DNA of 64,000 nt from Manduca sexta (GCF_014839805.1 NC_051126.1:8936609-9000608); one strand, 5' to 3'. Shown: positions 1 to 13,605, counted from the first letter of the stretch. Translations and numbers: made by a program. Notes: a model not told the origin generated them from the letters alone.

Positions 1-1789
1 ATTTTTGTAACATTTTTATTTTATTTTTTGACGCACTCTGCGTGATTAAGATTTCATATTATATGAATATTATAAACGCATTTGACAATGAATATTAGTG
101 AACATCGAAAAGTCTCTTCTTTTTGGATTTAAGTAATTTCCTCCGTTTTAAGAAAGTGTTCGGTCTAATACTATCTAAATGTTTAGCATACGTAATGTGT
201 CACATACCGTAGTCTCGGGTCTGGTTCACCATACCATAAGTGCGATAGTAAATTGGCACCCGCTACTCATGGTAAAGCAGTCCTTGTTAACAACCGTACG
301 TAATTATAAAAACATTCCGAGAGAACATAGTAGAGACCCTCGTTCTAAGTGAGATTTTCAAGCGCTGATCCAGTATTTCTTGTCTAATCTAGGCAAATAT
401 ATTTAAGAAAAGAAAGAGGGGATGGTACTATCCAATAGAAAGTTAGTTTTTATTTTGATCGGCATTATAGGTAACATATACGTGCGTGCGTATTTTATTA
501 TGTTTCGAAATCCGATTAAAATGATAATTTTTGTAGACAGAATATATTATGTTATTACTTTAACATAAAATCGAATCATGTTATTATATTATGCCGTATA
601 AGTAAATACATTTAAATATAATACTGTCATGTTAGACGTTAGATAATGAGTAATTTGATTAGTAGTAAATAGCTTTACAAAGTCGGAGCTCTCAGTGTGG
701 AGGCATTATTGTTCACGTTAATGCAGGCGTATGCCCTTACAAGGGCCCCACCGGCGGAAGTCTCTTCACCCCGTACAATGTCATTTCTGTCAATTAAATG
801 CATTTGAATACTCAATTACAAGGCACAGTTTCAATGGGCCAATGACAAAATAAATGCCCAATTATATAATAACAATCCGACGAATATAAATGGAATACGC
901 CGCTAGAGTATGGATTTTCGCTGTATTGTTTTGTGAAATTTAACGAGTCGAGAAAGTACGATTGCGTAATATTCGCGAAATAGATTGAGAACGGAGAGAT
1001 TAAATTGCTTTATGATAAAGGTTTCATGTGATTCATGGACAGATTTAGGTGACAAATGACGCGTTTTTTGAGGGAGCACGGTAACCTACTGTTTTATAAT
1101 ATTTTGGTCACAGATTGACCGCGTTGCAATACTTTAACTTGAATAGAAAATTGTAAGTGCTTTATCATTATTCCTTATACAATATTATTTCTATGGATTT
1201 TACGATTCAACGACCCATTTGCATTATAACAAGCTCGTTCGTAATCATGTATCATTCATACGGTTCGCATTGATCGTGTTTGATTAGAAATAAATTTTAT
1301 TATATTCTAAGCATGAACATTTTATATTTTAATGTATATTTTTATTTTTGGCGATAATTGGTAAGTATGTGAAATACGGCGGGCGATAACACCGCACACA
1401 TTCAATCGTAATAAACTTGTAACTAAAGAGACCCAATGTGGGAAAAAAAATACTAACATAAAAAATTATAGAAAAATACATTTAACCCTATAATATAAAT
1501 GATTCATCTAAATGATAAAACATAGATTGACAGTGCGATTGTTTTTCTATACTACTAGTCAATTTCGAACACTAAAAATTATATAGGAGTTTATAAGAAC
1601 CCAATATACGGCCACTTCAGTGTTAATCTTCTTTAATTAGACTAATAAAAGCGGCGATAAGTAAGTATTAATGGAAACGCTGAATGTGCTCTGAATCCTA
1701 GATTTCGTAAATTAAACGATAAGTATTATTTACACTAAGGAGTTCTACGTTGATATTGTAGCGAAAAATAATTTTATATCATACAGAAT
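1..1789. other. gene-free AT-rich DNA
   Basis: No coding frame, splice-linked exons or recognisable repeat. Only a small GC-richer patch at about 720-775 (GGGCCCCACCGGCGG). Confidence 0.6.
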
Positions 1790-2000
1790 CAGTCGCGGTC
1801 AGCACTTGGGTGGGTGACCAAACCGCCGTTACCGCTACAACCACAGCTCGACATTAATTCTCTAGGAAATATCTCACAATCCGCGAAGACACGGGTTGCA
1901 AGTTAAATATGTTGGAGCTGTCACACAGCGCTGGCAGGCCAATTAAAGATGATGTGAAATAAAAATTGTGCTCCCACGACAAGCAGCTCGACGGCAAATC
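1790..2000 (+). repeat. 5S-rRNA-like repeat fragment (SINE3-type candidate)
   Basis: TCGCGGTCAGCACTTGGGTGG followed by GTGACC resembles the 3' half of 5S rRNA. The match breaks off after about 30 nt and continues as unrelated sequence (CCACAGCTCG, CTCCCACGACAAGCAGCTCG). This fits a 5S-derived SINE or a chimaeric repeat rather than a working 5S gene. Confidence 0.45.
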
Positions 2001-2603
2001 AATATACAAAAAAATGGCCAATGGTGTCATATAACTGTTCGTCATTCTAATTAAATAAATGTCACAAGTTGTATTTAACATACAATAAAAACAATTAAGA
2101 GATGGCTTAAGCTTTGATAATATCATATAGGGTTTAATTGTCATTAATTAATGGATGATATATACAATTAGCACACCTTCGTTTCTTTTTCTGCATTAAT
2201 GTATGAAGAAGTTCAGTAGCAATACAATTTTAGTTCGCATCTGCTCTACATGTCATTATAGTGAGTTAATGATTCTGGAAGTTTAGTTTCATAAATTACA
2301 TATAACTTAATATTAACAACAATATCCGTCCAGACGGAACACGACCATGCTCGTAAGTTGATGAGTAGGCGCAGAAATAGACACTGCTGTTATGTTTACA
2401 AGATTGATTTTTACGGAAGATCAAACACCAAGTATATGGTGCAAATAAAATAATTTACTTCCTCTATTTTTTTAAAAGATTTAAAAAAATACAGGAAGCA
2501 AATAAATAAACTAAGTTTCAGTTTTGTTATATTATATAGTAGTGTTAAGAATAATAACCACATGCCATCCTGCCTGCACCTACTTATAGTTATGTTTATA
2601 TAT

Positions 2604-2855
2604 TACTAGCTTTTGTTCGCGGCCCCGCTCATGTGAAAAAGTATTCCAGGATAAAGTTTTTCGGGATAAAGATTTCCAGGTTAAAAGTCCCGCGTTATAT
2701 TTACCCAGAATAGAAAATAGCCCATATTCTTCCCAGTTTCCATGGTCTGAAACTATCTCTATACGAAATTTCATCGAAATCCGATAGGTAGTTTTAGAGT
2801 TTATCGCGTTCAGAAAGGCAGACAGATGCGGCAGGGACTTCGTTTTATAATGTGT
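2604..2855. repeat. interspersed repeat, retroelement-tail type (ACTAGCTTTTGTTCGCGG)
   Basis: Begins ACTAGCTTTTGTTCGCGGCC and includes TTTCATCGAAATCCGATAGG. The motif 'act-agc-tt..gcccgcggc..' with 'ATCcGaTAGgTAGTTTT' recurs in insect genomes. A diverged relative ends at about 8340 in inverse orientation and others lie near 42790-42970. Confidence 0.5.
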
Positions 2856-5800
2856 CAGAATATTACGTGTAGAATTTTAATCCTATGCCGTGTCAGGTGT
2901 CGTAATCTTCATCACTAACAACTTCATCATATTTTATTCTTCGAAAAATTATGATAGACCTTGGATTCGAAAGGCCAGTAAATAATAAGTTGTTTGTCTG
3001 TGAGTAATCGGGATGTCTATCGTCAGACTCCCTTGTATGAATCTATAGTTGTAAAAATATGCAATAATTTTAGCCATTGATTTTTAAGCATGACGTACGT
3101 TCACGACTGTGAGATATTTTTTATTCTAAATAACAACTTTTTACTTGACTTTTTCTTATTTTTAGTAAAACGTTCACGAGTCAATATTTTAGGCATTATA
3201 TTTATTTTTTTAAATGATAACTTTTTATTTTACTAACAAGTCCAAAAAATATTTATGTGTAATCATTATTATGCTTTCCTCATATAACTGGGTTAAAATA
3301 TTCTGTAGGCTTCACTCCCATAATATTTATAGTTATACAGAGGTCTCACGATTTAGTTCTAGGCTGGTCCATATTTGGGTTCACAGAGGCTCGCGCTTGC
3401 GCATTGTGAAGTAACCTAATAGTATTGTTTAATTGTGTACAAAAGGTTGTAAAGAAAAGTTATCTTGATCTGTTGGATTCCTGAGGGTGCTTCGATATGT
3501 ACAGAGTGTGTTTGTATGTCTGTTTGTTTAATTATATCCTAATAGAACTGAGCTTATATTATGTTTCTTTTTCAAGTTACTCGATGGTCTAGATGGTCTT
3601 ATTACTTGGAATCTGTATATACTGAATTCAATGGTAGAAGCTGTCAAACATTGTGGATATTATTATGAAACAATTAAAAAGTTATCTCAAACATTTAAGA
3701 AGTTTATCAGGTCTAAATAAAAAGGTATCCATATATTATAGCAAAAAAAGTCTACAAGAATTAAAATACAACTTAAGCAATTAAATGTACTACATAATAT
3801 CAACTTGGCTACCATAGCGTCTCGCGATCAGCAGCAAAACAAACATCATGTAAACCGGCCATATTAACACAAATAGCACGAACCATCGATACTTGAAGTC
3901 GATATTCTCATCACACGTCGTGTCAGATATGAAGGGAGAAAATAAACATTTATATTTTCAAAGCGCAAGCGAACCTGTGCGCGCCACGTAAGTGTTATTA
4001 CAATTGAATTATATAGAGTTAACAATGGTTATTGTGGAAGGATCGATGCTCGCTCGCATCTGTCCGTGATGATTTTATGTTCATTCTACTTGTCTATTCA
4101 CGCTTGCGCTAGAATTATTGGTGGTATTGTGCATTATGTGCTATGTAATGTTACTTTGAAATGCGATTTGTAATTGCCGTTACAAAATTTTAATAACAAC
4201 ATAATTTAAACTAAGTCACGCTTGTATTAAGATTCAACTCGGAACAACGTTTATTGTAAATTATAGTTATATTATGCGATAAACAATAATTCCTAATAAC
4301 GTATTGAGCATTCCGAAAACAAGGAAAATAATATTAGTGAAAGTAAGAACTTCAATGTAGATCAAAACGTGATGTTGGAATGATAAAGTTTTTACGAGAG
4401 CCTTATTGTATGATTATCAATATTATAAAATATATAGATTAATTCAAATTTATTAAAATTATCAAAAGGTTAACTAATGATGATTACAGCAATGTTAAAG
4501 TCAATCAGAAAAATATATTATTGAAAGCTCTGGTTAGTTCATCATTATTGAATCTTTGAAGATGAAATTATATCGCAATTAAATATTTATAAAAAAACAT
4601 TATGAACCACATCGTCTGCACCCAAAAAATGTTTCATTGGTTTCTTTCTCATTTCAAAGATTAAAATTAAAAGATTTGTTTTTAAGAATAACTTCTAGAA
4701 GACCTGTTTCTGTCTAAGTCTGTTATTAAACGTACAATCTATAAGGTCGCTGTGGATCCGCGAGCTGCAAGCCGTAATGGTTCGATGTAATTAAGCGATT
4801 AATGCATCAGCTAGTACCAATTTACGGTGGCATGATTAAGTTATAATACCATAGGCGTGACGGCACTCCCCTGGAATTGTTATGGACTGGTACATTTTTG
4901 ATCTGTCGGAGCTCTGAATGTCGAAATAACTTTACCATAGCTGGTAAAAGTATAGTTGTTAGCTTTAATCATAGCGTTGAAAAAAATTACCGAATTATCG
5001 CTGTCAGTTAATCTAGTCATACGCCTTGATCAATGTGGTGATACATGCGTTGATCATAGGCGTAAATTAGCTTGTTGGTGTAATTGCGTCAAGCATGTAC
5101 TTCAGGTATAATGCTATAACTATAAGAGTCATACTTGTAAACTGGAATATGATGGTAAAATTCGAGCTTAATAATGAAAATTCCTATATGTAGTAATTTA
5201 TAATACGTCTTTAGGAATTTTGAAATAACTTAATAATTGAATCGTTAGTTTTATATTAGCTCAGGGAAAAACTTAAACATATGCAATTGATACTTTGTAT
5301 GTATGTAAATTGTATGTAGACAAATATGGCATGCTTTGTTATTAACAGTTTCGTTATTAAATTATAATTGTAATTCATAAATACCAGTACTCATATTCAC
5401 TGAAGTAGCCTTGGAGAGGATGAAATTGCTGGAACCCTCAGTATTTATAAATCACGGACGTAGTGCAAACAGGAAATTACAGCAAAAAGTGATGGAAGCG
5501 AGTTATAATAATCTGCGGCCTGACAGCACCTAAGTACTAGTTAATATGCCAAGACAAACCCTCCAACTGGGTGGTTCTGGTTCCATCGATCACTGTAAAG
5601 CTCACTCATTTGGCTTGTAATCTTTCAGATACAAAACAAAAGCGCTTCGCGATTTATCGTCACGTTGATAAAGTAACTCTGATTATCATGAGTTTATATT
5701 AGCGAGCTAATAGGTAGTCAAATAAAGTATATTATGATGACGAATTTCTTAAAATGCGATTATGCACATTTTGCTAGCAGTTGTAGGCGCTTGGAAGCGA

Positions 5801-7539
5801 TGTGGAAATAAATCTGGAATATAAAGTCTATATTATGGATGAAGTCTATATTAGGATTCTACATTTGCTTATTATAATGTAAAAACAGAAAAATACTATT
5901 TTTCCTATGTTTTAACATATATTTTAACTATGGAAATTGAGATACTAGCATAGATCCTTGGTAGGATGATTAACTATTGTTCGTTATGAAAGTTAGATAT
6001 TAAAAATACGTTTTAATATTAAGATGCATATCGCTTACGTAAGGATATCGTGAAATTGTAACTATTTAAACTAAATCCGCTAACGTCTCTTTGCTTGCGT
6101 TCATCTCTATTTCGCATACTATCAATAAGATGTCGATAAAGCATATTGAAGGTCTGATAACGTTATTATGTAAGTAGTGAGCTCGATAAAAATAGGGAGG
6201 CTCTATCGACGTGATTAATATTACCGATCGATATCCATTAAAGATATTATCGCTGCATTTCTTTATAATTGTGAATTATAGGAAAATGTCTGTTTATTTA
6301 CTAGCACTGTACTATGGCAATAATTATAATAATTTGAGTTGTAAATATGACATCTTATTTATGTGATAGAGTCTTTATTTGTCCATAAATATGTACGTAT
6401 ATGTCGGCGAGAGGTTATAAACCACCGTTAATTATGTTGCAAAAAAACAAGAATTGACAACATTTCATTTTCTCAACATACCCAAATGTTTATATTTTAT
6501 GAAACTAGATCTAAAATTATGAGACCCATATTTTTTCTTTTTTCGAAATGCAGATATTTTCATTCATGATTTTCACTTTGAATTTTATTTTATTCTAAAA
6601 CGACGTAAGTTCAAAATGACGTCACATATACGGCTCAAAACGCAATGACCTTTGCTTTGCAGTAAAAAAGAAGTGAAGTGACAGTTTTTTTGTTTCTGTC
6701 TCTCTCTTTGAAAGTGACAGTTGTGACGTATCTATTGTAATATTGACATTTGACATTGACAAATGACGGTGTCTTAGTTTTTTAAAATAAATAGTAAGGT
6801 GGACCAAGGAACTATTTCATTCAACCGTATATGTGACGTCATCAAGCATTTTTCGGTTTTTAATTTTTTTCTTCGAAATTAAGTATTAAAAAAATATAAA
6901 AAAATCATAATCGAACTCAGAGTAGAAAAATTAAGAAACGGTATTTTTGTTTTAGGCACGTTTACATTTTGAAATGTTGTCAATTACGTTCTTATGCCCA
7001 CTATTTTAATGCTTGATGCTTTTGGACGTTAGATGTACTGTCACCATTAATTTGCTAAGAATAACTACTTATACATTTCACATAATTCTTCCCGACATAC
7101 AGAGTACATAAACACTTATTTTTTTTTATAATAATATTACGTTTATTTGATATGGCACGTAAATAATTTAATAATTTAAATGATCCAAGAGCGTGACAAG
7201 GCAACCTAAAATTTGTCTGTGTATAAATCTTACGAGCACTCAAAAGCTTTCGAAAATTGTGATCTCATTGGTCCATTGGAAGGCAGAAGAGGTCCAGGAT
7301 TCAATCTTTGCTTTGATTCACCAGAGTGACGTTGGACGATCATGGCGCGTTACGACTTAACGATAAGCCAAACGAATCGCTGATCAGTGTAGTCTAAGCT
7401 TTATTTGAACTATTAAATAAAAATAATATATAGGTATTGTCTCCATACGTCCGTTTAATAAATATTGAATAACAAATGTGTAAATGCAAACAATTAGAAT
7501 TAATCGTCAATAAATTTATCTATACTTATAATAAATCTG
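2856..7539. other. gene-free AT-rich DNA
   Basis: Nothing supportable. Single short open frames are chance. 4740-4960 is slightly GC-richer. A nine-base match to the miR-193 start near 2972 was judged a coincidence. Confidence 0.6.
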
Positions 7540-7637
7540 TAGAGAGGTCAATTCTGTACATGAAATATATTTCCAAAATAACTATCAGGGGGTGATTAGG
7601 GATCGATACTGATGCCAAAAATGCAATTAGTAAAATT

Positions 7638-7670
<33 letters not shown>

Positions 7671-7990
7671 ATAACCGTTATAGAAACAAAAACTATTCGA
7701 CGGATTTTAACGAAACTTGGTACAATTATTTGTCATACTCCTGTGCTGGTTATAGTATACTTTTCATCACGCTACAATTAATAGGAGCAGAGCAGTGAAG
7801 GGAAATGTTGGGAAAACGGGAGAAGTTACTCCATTTTTTAAGCTTCCGTCGCGTGTATGACGGAAATCATGTATGACGGAAATGTTCTCCTTAAAATTAT
7901 GTAAAATATATCCCACGACAGCATATGTCTATCTTTTATGGTTGACTCACAATAACACGTGTAACTCCCGATAGCTTAGCAGTTCGAAGC
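7540..7990. repeat. interspersed repeat containing a (GTCT)n microsatellite
   Basis: At 7641-7670 there are seven and a half GTCT units. They are followed by a conserved-looking block (GACGGATTTTAACGAAACTT, then GCAGAGCAGTGAAGGG). This layout, with a GTCT tract next to 'ACGGATTTTAACGAAACTTGG', is typical of widespread lepidopteran repeats. Confidence 0.55.
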
Positions 7991-8159
7991 ATTCTTATTA
8001 TATCTGTCTTCTCTTACGTTTATAACACTCTCAGTCATCCTTAATTAAAAAAGTTAACATTATTAAATATTTCATAAAAAAGAATCATAGAAATCGGTAT
8101 CGAAACACCGAAGTTATACATGAAATACGCTAATAATAAGCCATCACGCGTGAATACTG

Positions 8160-8345
8160 AATCATGCTATAAGATTCCTTCGATTTCACCAGGATCCCAT
8201 CATCAGACCCTGACCGGACAATCGGACCACCTGCATACCACCATACATTAAAAAAACATCCCGACAAATTGAGCACCCCCTCCATTTTTGAAGTTCGAAA
8301 TCCACGCGGGCGAAGCTGCGAGCGGAAGCTAGTTTTTACCATAAA
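8160..8345 (-). repeat. interspersed repeat fragment
   Basis: On the minus strand it begins AACTAGCTTCCGCTCGCAGC and continues TTCGCCCGCGTGG, the same type of start as the element at 2604. There is no coding potential beyond a chance frame. Confidence 0.45.
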
Positions 8346-10947
8346 ATATTACTCAATGCTAATAGTTTCGGCGTCCGTACGACCTTTAAGAATAAACAAG
8401 CTTTTAATTTTGTGCAATTAAAGGCGCAGTCAAACAAATTGTAGATGGAAATTGATGAGTAGGCACGAGATAATGGGCCGCGACGAGTTTAAACTTTAAC
8501 ACGATCCTGACAAGTGGATCAATTGCGATCGGCGGATATAAAACTTCAATTTAATTAATGATGTCGTGCTAGCTATTATAATACCAGCGGGAACTTTGAT
8601 AGATATCATGTAAAAAACGAAATGAAGTCTTTTTAAGTAGATTAATATTGCATTTTATGTAATTAAGGTTACTCAACCATCGACGCCAAGTTATATTTTT
8701 GAATGAAATTAAAACAAAGAATTTCACTATGAATAAAATTCCTAAATTACTTAGTTACTCGAAATGTTTCTTCTCAGTCCAAGCTATATTCTGGCGTCAC
8801 TGTACTGAACATGGAAGTAATGGAAAGAACGTTAAAACATAAAGTGTGATAGAATCAAAGTCTGAATTAGTAACGAACACAACAGAAATACAGGTATAGC
8901 TTAGCGATGACAATTAGTGACAATTTTGCGTAAATGTTGTAGCCTGTGTGCGAAAGTAGATATTGTCACAAATGTCCTTTTGTTACATAAGTACATACAT
9001 AGTATCACGCCTCTATCTATAGGTGTAGGCAGAGACTATGGATTGCCACTTTGAATTGACTTGACTATGGATTGTCCTTTTGCTGTTTTCCATAATTTAT
9101 TGTTACTAATATACTTAGATAATCTTGTGTGCCGTAGCCCAAGTGGTTGACTAGTAGTCAAGAAAAAGATCATAAAAAATCTGCATATCACAAAACAGAT
9201 ATTAAAAAATTTGCAAATATATACTTTACGCAATAATTATGTCGGATATGGACGTTGCTCGACCAGAACCAGGAGGATCTCAGAGGAAGACCTCATGTCA
9301 ACGTCACAAGACGTCGTATTGTGTTGACACGGGCTACGTGGGTATGTGACCGTAGTATTTATTTATATAACAGAGCGATTACACACGATGGTTATAAAGT
9401 TATAGGCGTACGAGTTGGGTCGTGTAAATGCGCTCGTGAGCCGAGTGACCGGACCACCGGCCGTGCATTGGGTAATGGGCTGTTTTACATTTAAATCACC
9501 CCATGTTGTATCTACACGATGTTGCTGAATAACACGGGTTCGAAGTTCCTAAATAGGAGTCCGTATCTACCTTTATTAGCATTTTGCAAGAGATTAACTT
9601 AATGCCTTTATTATCAGTGTGCATCTTCGGAAAATAAAGTTATGTCAACCGTGTTACTCAGGTATGGCGGCTCACGACGGCATGGGCGATATCGTTGATA
9701 TCTTAAAGTAGTAAGAAGCAGGTCCCCTGTGTCGTTCCTAATTTAGGTAATGTAAAATTAGTGTGTGCTTGTCTGTTAAAAAAAACACTAAGTAGCCAGG
9801 AATTTGAACTAGTGCCCTATATGTCTGTAGGGTCGCCTCATATTATATAATGAAACAGATATAATATGCTCGGCGAAGTTCCACTACTCACGTTTCTACC
9901 TACTTAAGTACGTGACTTGGTAAGTGTGATAGGGTAAATTGTAAAAATAAAAAGATTAAAGAAACAGTCAAATTACAATAATTTTTCATGTCGTTTGATT
10001 TTAATTGATATACTTTGGGGGTCGGTGCATAATTTTTTATTTTTTTTATCTATTTACTATTTTATCATGTATTGCACATATATTTAGTGTCTGATTATAA
10101 TGTCTATTCTTACTTTTATCCAAATTTGTAGTAGTTTAGTATTTTCATACAAACTTTTATTCCTATTTCACGGTTCTATTTCTTTAGAAGTTAAGTTTGA
10201 ATAAATTAAATCAGCTCATCTAAACTGCAACAACTTTTGCATTCATAATATTTCTGTGAAGAAAACAGAGCAGCAATTTGCAGCTATTCTAAAAGCTACA
10301 AGCCTTTTTATTACGGTTCTAAAGAACAATTCAAATACAAAGCCAGTACCAGTCATCTCCTATAACCGTTACACTACGTTCCATTCCAATCTTTTTTACG
10401 AATGCTACATAAAGTGTTTCCTAGAATAGCACCTAGATTCTAGGCTATTGAACCGACTTGTTTGGGAGAAAATATAACAAAAGCTAGAATGTTTTTTAGT
10501 ATGGTGGAGGCGAAACGTTTGCTCTATTCAGAACCAATTGATAAGGTACATTATTAGAATTTGATTCAATACGTGCCGGATTGGAATATATAATAATATG
10601 CTCTCAACAAAATTTAGAAATAAAAGATTTTAGAAGTGTCGACAGTTAACGTATTACATTTTTAATTTATGATAAATTTTTAAATAAGCAGATTTTTTTT
10701 TGTTACATTTTGTTACAAATTGGCGGCAAAATAATTAATATGACCAATGACAAATGATAAACTATGGTAAATGTACCGCGAAATGCATGAAAATGAAATT
10801 AAATTGAAAGCATGCAGACATGATGGAAAAATATAGAGATTTGATATTTATTTTGTTTTGAATTAATAACTATAAAAGTTTCCTATTTTAGGTTGTTACT
10901 TGAAAAATGTTGATACAAAGTATTGGCAAAGTAAACATTTACGAAAG
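8346..10947. other. gene-free DNA
   Basis: No gene. The less AT-rich part 9240-9480 has an open frame of 79 codons without recognisable domains (arginine-rich, composition-driven). Confidence 0.55.
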
Positions 10948-11018
10948 GTAAATCACATACTATAGCCAGATATAACGGTTTAGGGCGTCATAAAATATCT
11001 GGCTATAAAAGTATTTAC
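10948..11018 (+). other. 71-nt imperfect hairpin (pre-miRNA-like or MITE remnant)
   Basis: Outer stem GTAAAT/ATTTAC, an internal loop, then a perfect 12-bp stem TATAGCCAGATA/TATCTGGCTATA around a 23-nt loop. The size and shape fit a pre-miRNA, but a short non-autonomous element is equally possible. I see no other copy in the window. Confidence 0.4.
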
Positions 11019-11939
11019 TAATTATTTCGAAAAAGCATCTGCGTGACAAATTACTAATAATCTTTATAACATTACTAGGAAACACGTTTAACTCCGTGCT
11101 TCTAACAGTACCCATCATTAGGAATTCCCTAGATTCGTTTCATTCATATTATTCTCCTTAGTCTTAATAAATATTGATTAGACTCGCCCTCTTTGTCTTC
11201 ATATAAAATCCGTCATTTTACTTAGCCAACGTCTGCGCAGTTAATAGATCATATCAAAAGCTACACATCGCTTCCTGACAAAGACAAACAAGGAGTCGAG
11301 GATACATCTCAGTAAAAATTTATTCCATCTCCTTATTGCAGACATAGTGCCACAATAGCATTCAATAACGTCGGTAGTCAACTGTCATATAGAACGCACT
11401 GGACGTATTCATTTTACAAGAGACTTGAATTAATCAGGGCCAGTCAGGCAACGCCTGAAGCTCCGCAGGATTTATATAAAGGCAATGTTTATTCAGATCT
11501 TAATTGCCAATGCCAATAAAACGTGGTAGGACCATTACTATTCTTTATGGTCATAGTTTAAAGCATGAATTATCATCAATACTTTATAAGCGAATCTATT
11601 ATAAGGTGCGTGCACATAATAGTTGCGTATCATGACCGTTGCAGGTGATCTCATTTGTACCTCACAGTTAGGGGAATATCATTGTGGATGAAAAAATATG
11701 GTAATAAGATAAAACACGTACGTTGTGCAATGAGAATGCTATGTACATGAAGTTGAATTAATTGAAATGTAATGCCTAGAAAATTAGTAGTATTGGCTAC
11801 AACGGCGACTACCATGGAACAGTTATTATCAGTCTACAATATTTATACTGTCTTGTATGTCTAGTTATCTTCTTCTTAATTGGATTAAAGCCAAAGGTTA
11901 TTTCGACATATAAAAGTTAATTAACAAAACAAGGTAAAA

Positions 11940-11975
11940 ATTAACTTGTTTATGTTAATACATAAACAAGTTAAT
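11940..11975. other. 36-nt perfect hairpin
   Basis: The 15-bp arms ATTAACTTGTTTATG and CATAAACAAGTTAAT are perfectly complementary around a 6-nt loop. It is too short for a typical pre-miRNA. It could be a cruciform-forming site, a transposon end-to-end remnant or chance in AT-rich DNA (less likely at 15 bp). Confidence 0.5.
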
Positions 11976-12085
11976 ATTGGAACATAAAAACATATTAATA
12001 TTAAATAGTTTTTAAATAAAAATACGACGCTTTTAACGGCGCTAACTTTGGTATTAAAATGACTGATTAATGTAGCATGTACGAG

Positions 12086-12420
12086 CCTTATTTGAAGGTC
12101 GATCGTCGTGTATACGCGGCCTAAACAGTGCAATCAGACATACCGAGCACGCGAATCGGAAGCCAACAATGGCAAACAATTTATTTTAATGGGCATTTAT
12201 TAAGTTGGCTATATAATATCTGCGCTTGCTCCGCGGGTGGTTTAGATTATCTATGTCATGCGCCGCCGCAGCGGGGAGATGCGTATCGGCATATTCGGCT
12301 TTATTCGGATTGTATCGCGCGATGACAATGGGCGAACAAATGCGTTCGGGATCACGTACGTTTCTTCCTACACTAACCTTCTTACGCTGGGAAATTAACA
12401 TTTACTATCGGGTAAATTGA
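12086..12420. promoter_or_regulatory. CpG-rich non-coding block
   Basis: A stretch with unusually many CpGs (GCTCCGCGGG, GCGCCGCCGCAGCGGGG, GTATCGCGCGATGAC) between AT-rich flanks. Three overlapping short frames are open on both strands, which reflects base composition and not a gene. It is a candidate enhancer or promoter lying 3' of cortex. Confidence 0.25.
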
Positions 12421-12697
12421 TTTGTTTAAAATTTTAAAACATGAGGTTTGTAGTTTCTCAAAAATTTTATAATAAAATACGTGAAACACTTTAATACAAC
12501 GCGAGTCTCGAGCTTTTTTCATATCGGAATATGTTTGTGGCTTTTCATTAAGAGATATAAATGCATAAGAATGCCCGGACTGCCTTAATATAACATCAAG
12601 TATAGTGTATTATGACTGATGGTGTAAGGACTAAAAAGTTAATCCAGAATATTAATGAAATGATTTATCCAAAGGTTGATTGAAAATTAATAATCAA

Positions 12698-12904
12698 ACT
12701 TCTCGGCCTCTTAGCTCGAAGGGGTAGGCAGAAGCGCAACTTGTGCATCCACTTTTCGCCATGTGTTTTCCGTTCCATGTTGTAATAGGAGGTCAATTTA
12801 TCTCCATATTGGGTATATACATACATACATTTTCAGCCGGAGATCGAACCCGAGCCTTCTGCCCGGCAATCATCTCGCAACATTACTACACCGAGGCAGT
12901 CGAA
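12698..12904 (-). mobile_element. tRNA-derived SINE, second family
   Basis: Minus orientation. The head at the right reads GACTGCCTCGGTGTAGTAAT with B-box GGTTCGATCT (12850-12841). The tail reads on the plus strand AAGGGGTAGGCAGAAGCGCAA. The head matches the plus-strand copies at 13427, 46498, 48193 and 57427. Confidence 0.7.
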
Positions 12905-13426
12905 CTCTCGATGTGTCCGTTACTTCCATGCGAATAAAGTCGCGATCAAAAGATAGTTTTCTATAAAATTAAAGTATCAGGCTTCAGGGCATGAACAATT
13001 TAACGAAGAAGTACATTTTATTTTATTTTACTGGTGGTGGAATGATGCCTTTTGAATTTGTCCGTTATGGTTACTAGTTTTGTGTTAAGTGTAAGGAGAT
13101 AGCGGGAATAACTATGAATGCATATTAACTTGCTTATGGTTCCGCCGGCTTTAAAAATGTCCGAAAAATACTACCACTGAGTTTATCTGTCAGCCGAACA
13201 TCTAAACCCTTCATAAACTTTGGAATTCATGATATAAAAAAAAGGGTTAATTTTAGATAATATTCGTCTTAACAGGTCAGATAAAGAAAACAGTGATAGT
13301 CACGGAAAAATTTCATTACAAGGTTTATTTCAAACTTAAAAATTCTTTATCAGAATGTTTTAGTCTTGAAAAGTTATTGTATAATTTTGAGGTTATAATA
13401 CAATACTAGCTTTGAAAATTTAATTG

Positions 13427-13605
13427 ACTGCCTCGGTGGAGTAGTTATATTGCGTGTAAGATACAACTACTGCACTGGAGTTTCGCGTTTGAATTCCGGG
13501 TTCGGTGAAGTGTTGTTAGGTTTTTTGCTCAGTTACATCCTGGAGTTTAGAATTTGTGTCCGATGTGGAACTCATGCTCATGAAACGGAAAATGCATGTA
13601 CGTTT
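13427..13605 (+). mobile_element. tRNA-derived SINE, second family (head plus short body)
   Basis: Begins CTGCCTCGGTGGAGTAGTTA, with a B-box-like GTTTGAATTCC, then TTTTTTGCTCAGTTACATCC, GGAGTTTAGAATTTGTG and CCGATGTGG. This body with TTTTTCTGCTCAGTA..AGTCTGGAA is shared with the copies at 40027 and 57427. Confidence 0.7.

Noticed and set aside
1790..1845. Functional 5S rRNA gene
   Set aside because: Only about 30 nt match the 5S 3' half. The 5' half, most of the internal promoter and the terminator are absent.
2960..2985. AGGCCAGTA, matching the reverse complement of the miR-193 start
   Set aside because: Only the first nine bases fit. The remaining mature sequence, which is nearly invariant in insects, does not match, and no hairpin partner was seen.
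12743..12966. Overlapping plus-strand frames of 64-67 codons
   Set aside because: They lie on the complementary strand of a tRNA-derived SINE and are composition effects.
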